Shown here piece after piece: positions 18,577-23,797 of a stretch of 23,797 bases of DNA; the stretch's first letter is position 1; each line of letters begins with the position of its first letter. Origin of the DNA: HGM12669 sp048527645. Its GTDB lineage: Bacteria > Bacillota > Clostridia > Oscillospirales > CAG-272. The notes below the pieces were generated by a model. It made no database searches. It saw nothing but the letters and a program-made list of their open reading frames with translations, and was not told where the DNA came from. The translations under genes and the position numbers were made by a program. Location: positions 1 through 23,797 of the forward strand of contig DBGFNI010000070.1 in NCBI GenBank assembly GCA_048527645.1, in the 5' to 3' direction.

Positions 18577-19232
18577 GCCCACACCTCCCCCGAAGGCTTT
18601 GAGCGTATGATAAGCAGCGTGCCGTTTTCCACCGTGATGCAGGCGTGCTCCCCGACAATTTCATTGCTGACGCCCAGCGGAAAGGAGGCGGAGAGCACGG
18701 CGTTTTGCATCGGATATTTCACGCCGGAGAGCGTTACCCCCTCGGCGTCGCCGTCAAGGGCAAACACGGATAAATACCCGTCGGTGCGGGCGATTGTCAT
18801 CTCGCCGTTGTGCAGCGCCGTGATGTAGGCATTTTTTTCATACATTATGATCTCGCACCCTTGCTTTGCAGCCCATACGAGTGCCTGGAGGTTGGCGACG
18901 GTGTGCGAAATGCGCTTGCCGCCGCAGCCGCCGTAAACGCGAAACGACCGGTATCCCAGCTCTATGCCGCGGCGCAGCGCCAGAACGGAATCGGTGTCGT
19001 CCTTCATGACGGGGTATACCTCCGTATCGTCGGGCAGAGCGGTTTTTTTGTGCAGCGAGTCCAGATCGCCGATCAGAATATCCGGTTTCCGTCCCGCCGG
19101 CAGCAAATGCTCCAGTCCGCCGTCCGCCGCGATCAGCAGATCCTGCGCTTGCGGCGTGAAAGACGGACCGCAGAATTCCGCGGCAGCGACAATATAGCAT
19201 ACACCGTTTCGGTGCGGATCGTGTGGTATCAT
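18567..19232 (-). CDS. thiN: thiamine diphosphokinase, 221 aa
   Basis: Converts thiamine plus ATP to thiamine diphosphate. The ATG at 19232 is chosen because AAGGGG lies about 8 nt upstream; a longer in-frame start at 19253 lacks a Shine-Dalgarno. Motifs are AADGG (35-39, Asp37), ILIGDLDSL (52-60) and MKDDTDSVLAL (76-86), the catalytic core of the family. Next is VYGGCGGKRISHTVANLQ (99-116). Most family members I recall have Asp before the His of that last motif; here it is Ser109. The C-terminal beta-rich thiamine-binding domain shows LSLFALDG-like segments and ends in SGEVWAW. The length is normal. It is second in the galM operon, 56 nt after galM, and overlaps the HAD gene. Confidence 0.9.
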   Translation of the reverse strand: MIPHDPHRNGVCYIVAAAEFCGPSFTPQAQDLLIAADGGLEHLLPAGRKPDILIGDLDSLHKKTALPDDTEVYPVMKDDTDSVLALRRGIELGYRSFRVYGGCGGKRISHTVANLQALVWAAKQGCEIIMYEKNAYITALHNGEMTIARTDGYLSVFALDGDAEGVTLSGVKYPMQNAVLSASFPLGVSNEIVGEHACITVENGTLLIIRSKPSGEVWAWQ

Positions 19233-19288
19233 GTTATGCGCCCCTTGCGACATGATATGCTTGAACAAAAGCTGTTGTGCGCTGCATT

Positions 19289-20323
19289 TCAGTCCAGCGC
19301 GAACAGGGTGGTATAATCCCAGCTTTCGCCCGCTTTCAGGATGGATTCGCCGCGGTTCGGACCGTCGGGTGCGAACTGGGTTTCCAGACAGACGGCATGC
19401 TGATTGCATTTCGGCGCGCCGCCCTTAAGCGGGATCGGGCCGCCCATGAAGTTGGCGGTGTACAGCTGGATACAGGGGAGATTGGTATATACACGCATGG
19501 TGTGCTTTTTCGCACTCAGATATGCGGCGCGGTAGAGCGTGTAATGCTCCCACTTCATAGATTCTTCCTGATTGAGATAATAATTGTGGTCATAGCCGTT
19601 GCCGCGCACAATCTGCGGATGCGCGCTTGCAATGTCATCGCCCAGCCGCTTGGGACAGCGGAAATCAAAGGGTGTTTGATCCACCGGCGCGATGTTTATG
19701 GGGATCAGACTGGCATCGACCTCGCTGTAGCGGTCGGCATACAGCTGCAGCGTGTGATCGTAAATATCGCCGCTGTCATAGCCGTTGAGATTAAAGTAGG
19801 AGTGATTGGTCATATTGAAGGGGGTATCCCGGTCTGCAACTGCCTCATAGTGGATGGCGAGACAGCCCGGTGAGAGCAGATAGGTGACACGGACGCGCGC
19901 CGTGCCGGGATATTTTTCCTCCCCGTCCGGTGAGACCAGCGTCAACACCAGCCCCTCGCCGCCCTGCATCATGGCGGGGACGGCTGTCCAGATTCTTTTA
20001 TCAAATCCGACATTGCCGCCGTGGAGGTGATTGATGCCTTTTTCGTTTGCGTTCAACGTGAAAACACGGTTGTTCATTGTGAATGTACCGCCGCGGATCC
20101 GATTGGCGTATCTGCCGATCAGCGCGCCCATGTAGCCGTCGCTGTTCAGATATCCTTCCACGGTGTCGTAGCCCGCGACGATATCACAGCCATCGACACA
20201 CAGCGTCTGGAGAATGCCGCCCAGCGTCAAAACAGTTGCGCTCAGATTGCCTGCGCGCAGGGTGTATGCTTCTACGACCTGCCCGTCGGGCGTCGTACCA
20301 AACAACTTCTTTTCCATATGCAT
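19289..20323 (-). CDS. galM: aldose 1-epimerase (galactose mutarotase), 344 aa
   Basis: Interconverts alpha- and beta-anomers of galactose/glucose in the cytoplasm. The start at 20323 has AAGGA at 7 nt spacing; a second ATG two codons later is possible. Motifs are IGRYANRI (69-76, Arg71), INHLHGG (97-103, His99), TNHSYFNL (172-179, catalytic His174), GNGYDHNY (241-248, Asp245) and the catalytic Glu314 in CLETQFAPD. The length is typical. It is first in an operon with thiN and the HAD enzyme, which is a mixed set rather than a galactose cluster. It is read from a promoter at 20369-20398 whose -35 lies inside a perfect inverted repeat. Confidence 0.95.
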   Translation of the reverse strand: MHMEKKLFGTTPDGQVVEAYTLRAGNLSATVLTLGGILQTLCVDGCDIVAGYDTVEGYLNSDGYMGALIGRYANRIRGGTFTMNNRVFTLNANEKGINHLHGGNVGFDKRIWTAVPAMMQGGEGLVLTLVSPDGEEKYPGTARVRVTYLLSPGCLAIHYEAVADRDTPFNMTNHSYFNLNGYDSGDIYDHTLQLYADRYSEVDASLIPINIAPVDQTPFDFRCPKRLGDDIASAHPQIVRGNGYDHNYYLNQEESMKWEHYTLYRAAYLSAKKHTMRVYTNLPCIQLYTANFMGGPIPLKGGAPKCNQHAVCLETQFAPDGPNRGESILKAGESWDYTTLFALD

Positions 20324-20368
20324 GCACCATTCCTTATTCTTACAATTATCAATAAAATCAATTGTCTT

Positions 20369-20398
20369 ATTTTACCATGAAAAGGCATTCTTTGTCAA
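20369..20398 (-). promoter_or_regulatory. sigma-A promoter of galM operon
   Basis: On the minus strand TTGACA (20393-20398) and TAAAAT (20369-20374) are 18 bp apart. The -35 is part of the left arm of the inverted repeat 20390-20417. Confidence 0.75.
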
Positions 20399-20417
20399 CT
20401 CTTTTTTGTTGACAAAG
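20390..20417. repeat. perfect 10-bp inverted repeat in divergent promoter region
   Basis: CTTTGTCAAC (20390-20399) and GTTGACAAAG (20408-20417) are exact reverse complements around an 8-nt T-rich centre. The left arm covers the galM -35. The right arm contains a TTGACA on the plus strand, but no good -10 follows it. It could be an operator for a dimeric repressor. A terminator role is less likely because it lies between promoters. Confidence 0.65.
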
Positions 20418-20454
20418 CGTCGGTTGTGCGAGAAATAAAAATTGTAAAAAGGTA

Positions 20455-20483
20455 TTGACACATTGCACGGAATATGTTACAAT
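20455..20483 (+). promoter_or_regulatory. sigma-A promoter of rpmG-secE-nusG-rplKA
   Basis: Consensus TTGACA (20455-20460) and TACAAT (20478-20483) are separated by exactly 17 bp. The transcript has an unusually long leader of about 170 nt before rpmG. Confidence 0.88.
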
Positions 20484-20579
20484 ATCTCTACCTCTAACAA
20501 AGGGTCTTTTTTTTGCGGGCTTTTTTTGGAAACCGTCAAAGCACGGTTGGCCGGGCGACCCGGTCGAGGGAGGTACAAG

Positions 20580-20666
20580 GTGCCGGCGCTGCCGGTATCA
20601 TCAATCGGAAGCGGGGCAAGTCGGATTACCCCGGTCTTCAAAACACAGGAGGTGCCTAACAAATGA
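20580..20666 (+). CDS. candidate 28-aa leader ORF upstream of rpmG
   Basis: A GTG start sits 6 nt after GGGAGG (20568-20573) and opens a 28-codon frame beginning VPALPVSSIG and ending EVPNK. Its TGA overlaps the rpmG ATG as ATGA. Nothing in the peptide suggests a known attenuation peptide, and it has no run of a single amino acid. The leader around it also contains AACCGT/ACGGTT and CCGGG/CCCGG hairpins (20531-20562). It may be fortuitous; the case rests on the ribosome binding site and the exact overlap. Confidence 0.3.
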   Translation: MPALPVSSIGSGASRITPVFKTQEVPNK

Positions 20667-20812
20667 GAGTAAAGATCACATTGGCGTGCAGCGAGTGCAA
20701 GCAGAGAAACTACGACACGAAGAAAAACAAGAAAAACGATCCGGATCGTTTGGAAATGAAGAAGTACTGTCGTTTCTGCCGTAAGCATACCCTGCATAAG
20801 GAAACGAAGTAA
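20663..20812 (+). CDS. rpmG: 50S ribosomal protein L33, 49 aa
   Basis: A component of the large ribosomal subunit. The full product starts MRVKITLACSECKQRNYDT and ends HTLHKETK. The zinc-binding (C+) form is present, with cysteines at 9, 12, 36 and 39. AGGAGG lies 8-9 nt upstream. It is first in the operon with secE and nusG, the usual Gram-positive order. A candidate leader ORF ends exactly on its start codon. Confidence 0.96.
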   Translation: MRVKITLACSECKQRNYDTKKNKKNDPDRLEMKKYCRFCRKHTLHKETK

Positions 20813-20830
20813 GGACGGAGGAAACGATTT

Positions 20831-21154
20831 ATGGCTGAAGAAAAGACAGTAGACACTACCCCAGCCGAGGAAATTGCGGCAGTATCCGACAATACCGCGA
20901 AAACCGAAAAAGTTGCCAAGTCCGAAAAATCCGGCAAGGCCGAAGGAAAGAAAAAAACCGGCTTCTTTAAGAAGATCGGCAAGTTTTTCAAGGATTACAA
21001 GGCTGAGCTGAAGAAAATCGCTTGGCCGACTTGGCGCGCAAACACCAAGACCACCGTGGTGGTGATTATTACGCTGGTGATTTGTTCCGTTTTGGTCGGT
21101 GTGCTTGACCTGGCGTTCAACAAGGGAATTCTGTGGCTTGGTACCCTGATTTAA
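20831..21154 (+). CDS. secE: preprotein translocase subunit SecE, 107 aa
   Basis: An essential clamp subunit of the SecYEG membrane channel. The C-terminal 55 residues carry the conserved amphipathic segment YKAELKKIAWPTWRANTKTT (57-76) followed by the single membrane helix (about 76-97). This is the one-helix form typical of Gram-positives. The N-terminal 45 residues are a low-complexity Glu/Lys/Ala extension of unknown role. GGAGG precedes the ATG. It lies 18 nt after rpmG. Confidence 0.96.
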   Translation: MAEEKTVDTTPAEEIAAVSDNTAKTEKVAKSEKSGKAEGKKKTGFFKKIGKFFKDYKAELKKIAWPTWRANTKTTVVVIITLVICSVLVGVLDLAFNKGILWLGTLI

Positions 21155-21186
21155 TCAAGGCAGCCGCTTTGAAAGGAGCCGAATGA

Positions 21187-21753
21187 ATGGCAAGCACGAT
21201 TGAAACCACTAACGAAGCCAGATGGTATGTGGCACATACCTATTCCGGGTATGAAAACAAGGTCAAACAAAATCTGGAAAAGATTGTTGAAAACCGGAAA
21301 TTGGAAAATTTGATTCTGGATGTGCAGATTCCCGTCGAGACCGTCCTTGAGGGCGAGGGGGACAAGCAGAAGGAAGTGGAGAGCAAGGTATTTCCCAGTT
21401 ATGTTATGGTGAAGATGGTCATGTCCGATGAGACATGGCATGTTGTGCGTAACATCACGGGAGTGACCGGCTTTGTCGGTCCCGGCTCAAAGCCCATTCC
21501 GCTCACCGACGAGGAGGTTCGCGCCATGGGCGTGGAGGTCAGCGGCGAAGAGAGCACATCACAGCCTGAACGCAAGCTGGCGTTTGCCGTAGGCGATACG
21601 GTGGTGCTCAGCGCAGGCTTTTTGCAGGGCAATACCGGTACGGTTACCGCGATTTCTCCGGACTCGGAGAAGGTCACTGTGACGGTGTCTATGTTCGGAC
21701 GCGACACATCCGTGGAATTGGATGCTGTGAACGTCAAAAAGCAGGAGCATTAA
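21187..21753 (+). CDS. nusG: transcription termination/antitermination factor NusG, 188 aa
   Basis: Binds RNA polymerase and modulates pausing and termination. The NGN domain (about 11-115) shows RWYVAHTYSGYENKVKQNLE, the VFPSYVMVKM core (68-77) and VRNITGVTGFVG. The C-terminal KOW domain (about 130-185) shows FAVGDTVVLSAGFLQGNTGT and VSMFGRDTSVELD. AAGGAG lies about 10 nt upstream; a second ATG one codon earlier is out of frame. It is followed by a 77-nt gap containing a GGGAAAC/GTTTCCC hairpin (21770-21796) before rplK. Confidence 0.97.
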   Translation: MASTIETTNEARWYVAHTYSGYENKVKQNLEKIVENRKLENLILDVQIPVETVLEGEGDKQKEVESKVFPSYVMVKMVMSDETWHVVRNITGVTGFVGPGSKPIPLTDEEVRAMGVEVSGEESTSQPERKLAFAVGDTVVLSAGFLQGNTGTVTAISPDSEKVTVTVSMFGRDTSVELDAVNVKKQEH

Positions 21754-21830
21754 GGCTTTTGCTGTGGGAGGGAAACAAAATCAAGACAGGTTTCCCGCTT
21801 TGAAATTACCACACTTGGAGGAAAAAGAAA

Positions 21831-22256
21831 ATGGCAAAGAAAATTACAGCTTATATTAAATTGCAGCTTCCCGCAGGCAAGGCAACGCCTCAGCCCCCCG
21901 TCGGTCCCGCTTTGGGTCAGCACGGTGTGGCAATCGGCGCCTTCACCAAGGAATTCAACGAGAGAACGAAGGATCAGATGGGAATGATCATTCCTGTTGT
22001 GATCACCGTATATGCGGACCGTTCCTTCACCTTTATCACCAAGACTCCTCCGGCACCTGTGCTGATCAAAAAGGCAGCAGGTCTGGAGTCCGCTTCCGCC
22101 ACTCCCAACAAGGAGAAGGTCGGTAAGATCACCCGTGCACAGGTTCAGCAGATCGCTGAAACCAAAATGCCCGATCTGAACGCAGGCAGCCTGGAGGCAG
22201 CCATGAGCATGATCGCAGGAACTGCCCGCAGCATGGGTATCACCGTTGAAGAGTAA
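21831..22256 (+). CDS. rplK: 50S ribosomal protein L11, 141 aa
   Basis: Part of the GTPase-associated centre of the large subunit. It begins MAKKITAYIKLQLPAGKATP, then has the universally conserved PPVGPALGQHGV (22-33). The C-terminal rRNA-binding half has SFTFITKTPPAPVLIKKAAG and AGTARSMGI near the end. The length is normal. GGAGG lies 11-12 nt upstream. It is followed by rplA after 20 nt. Confidence 0.98.
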   Translation: MAKKITAYIKLQLPAGKATPQPPVGPALGQHGVAIGAFTKEFNERTKDQMGMIIPVVITVYADRSFTFITKTPPAPVLIKKAAGLESASATPNKEKVGKITRAQVQQIAETKMPDLNAGSLEAAMSMIAGTARSMGITVEE

Positions 22257-22276
22257 GGCAGAGGAGGAAGAGAGCC

Positions 22277-22969
22277 ATGACAAAAGGAAAGAAATATATT
22301 GACAGCGTTAAGCTGATCGACAAGGCAAAGCTGTATGATACCGACGAGGCAATCAAACTTCTGTGTCAGACTGCAAAAGCAAAATTCGATGAAACCGTAG
22401 AAATTCATATCCGTCTGGGCGTCGACTCCCGTCACGCTGACCAGCAGGTCAGAGGCGCAGTCGTCCTGCCGCACGGTACCGGTAAAACCGTTCGCACCCT
22501 GGTGTTTGCAAAGGGAGACAAGGCAACTGCCGCTGAACAGGCAGGCGCGGATTATGTCGGTGCGGAAGATATGGTGGAGAAAATCACCAAAGAGAACTGG
22601 TTTGATTTTGATGTTGTCATCGCAACGCCTGACATGATGGGCGTGATCGGCCGTCTGGGTAAGGTTCTGGGTCCCAAGGGCTTGATGCCGAACCCCAAGG
22701 CAGGCACGGTTACCATGGATGTGGCGAAGGCTGTTACCGATGCGAAGGCAGGTAAGATTGAATACCGTCTGGATAAGACGAACATCATCCACTGCCCGAT
22801 CGGCAAGGCATCCTTCGGCGAGGAGAAGCTGACCGACAACTTTAACACGCTGATCGGCGCTGTTCTGAAGGCAAAGCCGGCTGCTGCAAAGGGTCAGTAT
22901 ATCAGAAGCTGCGTTCTCGCAACCACGATGGGCCCCGGCATCAAGATCAACTACGCAAAGCTGGGCTGA
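22277..22969 (+). CDS. rplA: 50S ribosomal protein L1, 230 aa
   Basis: An L1-stalk protein, and in many bacteria a translational autorepressor of the L11-L1 unit. It begins MTKGKKYIDSVKLIDKAKLY. Conserved segments are VVLPHGTGKTVRTLVFAKGD, LGPKGLMPNPKAGTVT and the C-terminal YIRSCVLATTMGPGIKI. The length is normal. A GGAGGAAGAG site precedes the start. Unusually, the operon stops here with a strong terminator instead of continuing to rplJ-rplL. Confidence 0.98.
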   Translation: MTKGKKYIDSVKLIDKAKLYDTDEAIKLLCQTAKAKFDETVEIHIRLGVDSRHADQQVRGAVVLPHGTGKTVRTLVFAKGDKATAAEQAGADYVGAEDMVEKITKENWFDFDVVIATPDMMGVIGRLGKVLGPKGLMPNPKAGTVTMDVAKAVTDAKAGKIEYRLDKTNIIHCPIGKASFGEEKLTDNFNTLIGAVLKAKPAAAKGQYIRSCVLATTMGPGIKINYAKLG

Positions 22970-23003
22970 TCCGACTGACACGGTCGAACAGAATTTATTT
23001 GTG

Positions 23004-23044
23004 GCAGAGGCTGCCGGACTTCCGGCAAGCCTCTGCTTTTTTTT
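23004..23044 (+). terminator. terminator of the rpmG-rplA operon
   Basis: GCAGAGGCT (23004-23012) pairs with AGCCTCTGC (23028-23036), and inner GCCGGA pairs with TCCGGC with one bulged A. Eight T follow (23037-23044). The 175 bases after it, up to the next terminator, hold no supportable gene, only an imperfect 12-bp tandem (CGGCGCTTCAAT, then CGGCGTTTCAAT) at 23108-23131. Confidence 0.92.
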
Positions 23045-23221
23045 CTGCCATTGCTTTGAGACGCGCGCTGCCGTGCATCCAATCTGCGGCGGCGCATTTC
23101 CATTTCCCGGCGCTTCAATCGGCGTTTCAATCAGAAAACACGGCTTTTGCGGACAGCAGAAACAGAGACGCCCTGCGGCTCATAAGTGCATTGTACCGCG
23201 GCGTTGCGATCGGAATAAGAA

Positions 23222-23259
23222 AAGAGCGGTGACCCGTACCATGACGGGTCACCGCTCTT
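23222..23259 (-). terminator. terminator of the SLH-protein gene
   Basis: The perfect 16-bp arms AAGAGCGGTGACCCGT (23222-23237) and ACGGGTCACCGCTCTT (23244-23259) enclose a 6-nt loop. On the minus strand the stem is followed by TTTTCTTATT. It lies about 44 nt after the stop of the SLH gene. Confidence 0.88.
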
Positions 23260-23303
23260 ATATGCATGTGTTGCGGCTGAAAATGATTTCAGAAAACCGC
23301 GTC

Positions 23304-23797
23304 TCAGTCCTCAAACTGCGTGCAGAAACGCATCAGAATGGTCGCAATCTGCGCACGCGTTGCAAAGCCGCCGTGCTCCAGCTTCTTGCCGATACCGCCG
23401 ATCAGACTGACGGCATTTGCCCAGGACATTGCATCCGTTGCATAGGTGGGCAATGTGTTGTAATCCTCAAAAGCGGAGAGGTCTGCGCGGTTAGATACAT
23501 CCTTGCGCAGAATGTTCGCTGTGAAACGGTACATGATCACTGCGAAGTCGCGGCGGGAAATCGGTCGATCCGGTGCGAAGGTACTCGCTGTTACGCCGCC
23601 TACCACGCCGTTTTCTGCTGCCCATTCCACGGCTTTAATATACCATGCAGACTGAACAACATCGGTAAACTTGGCAGACACGTTGCCGGTCGGCTCAGGA
23701 GAACCGACATAGCGCCACAGAATCATCACAACCTGCGCACGGGTCGTCTGTGCATCAGGCTTAAACAGTTCTCTGCCGCTGCCGTCGCCTGCCTTGC
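23304..23797 (-). CDS. S-layer homology (SLH) domain protein, C-terminal part
   Basis: The 3' end of a gene whose start lies beyond the right edge; about 164 residues are visible. They contain SLH repeats. A first partial repeat ends TTRAQVVMILWRYVGSPEP. A complete repeat follows, FTDVVQSAWYIKAVEWAAEN then GVVGGVTASTFAPDRPISRR, then FAVIMYRF. A degenerate third covers LSAFEDYNTLPTYATDAMSW to FATRAQIATILMRF, close to the C-terminus FED. SLH domains bind pyruvylated secondary cell-wall polymer and tether secreted proteins to the surface. The catalytic or binding part and the signal peptide are out of view. It is convergent with the ribosomal operon. Confidence 0.92.
   Translation of the reverse strand, partial: KAGDGSGRELFKPDAQTTRAQVVMILWRYVGSPEPTGNVSAKFTDVVQSAWYIKAVEWAAENGVVGGVTASTFAPDRPISRRDFAVIMYRFTANILRKDVSNRADLSAFEDYNTLPTYATDAMSWANAVSLIGGIGKKLEHGGFATRAQIATILMRFCTQFED

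Noticed and set aside
20585..20650. Possible tRNA (a GGTCTTCAAAAC string resembling a selenocysteine-tRNA anticodon arm)
   Set aside because: No acceptor stem, T-arm or CCA-proximal pairing could be built around it; it lies in the rpmG leader.
22999..23232. 77-codon plus-strand frame after rplA
   Set aside because: It starts inside the rplA terminator stem and ends in the SLH terminator, with no ribosome binding site.

Overview
The window looks like a moderately GC-rich (roughly 55% by eye) chromosome segment of a low-copy, core-gene type from a Gram-positive Clostridia bacterium. Oscillospirales/Ruminococcaceae-like is my best guess and the genus is not resolvable. The evidence is an ileS gene behind a T-box leader, strong AGGAGG ribosome binding sites, sigma-A promoters with 17-18 bp spacers, an S-layer-homology (SLH) protein, a short clostridial-type formate/nitrite channel and the order rpmG-secE-nusG-rplK-rplA. 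I see no insertion sequence, CRISPR array, tRNA, rRNA or phage gene.

Layout. 1-386 (-) is the N-terminal part of murD, running off the left edge, with its own promoter. 629-2448 (+) holds a 55-residue small protein, a short-chain dehydrogenase with a promoter and attenuator-like leader, and an FNT-family anion channel. A bidirectional terminator separates these from the convergent operon proS - methyltransferase - Eis-like acetyltransferase (2562-6720, -), whose genes are 8 nt apart or overlap. 7018-9878 (-) is a two-component system (response regulator first, then a multi-membrane-segment histidine kinase). Back to back with it, 10119-14234 (+) is a three-gene unit: a TerB_N-type protein, a class B penicillin-binding protein and a 66-residue zinc ribbon. 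14362-17526 (-) is ileS of the eukaryote-like IleRS2 type, preceded by a T-box with an AUC (Ile) specifier. 17914-20323 (-) is galM - thiN - HAD phosphatase. 20455-22969 (+) is rpmG - secE - nusG - rplK - rplA, closed by a strong terminator. 23304-23797 (-) is the C-terminal part of an SLH protein running off the right edge.

How the genes relate. Much of the window is translation and transcription machinery (ProS, IleS, L33, L11, L1, NusG) and the SecE translocon subunit. Cell-envelope functions recur: MurD, the penicillin-binding protein and the SLH protein. The least-explained part is the TerB_N - PBP - zinc ribbon unit, divergent from the two-component system. Their two promoters share a 240-bp intergenic region, so the kinase/regulator pair could control this envelope operon, but that is inference from arrangement only. 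The ribosomal operon is also notable: rplJ and rplL do not follow rplA here.
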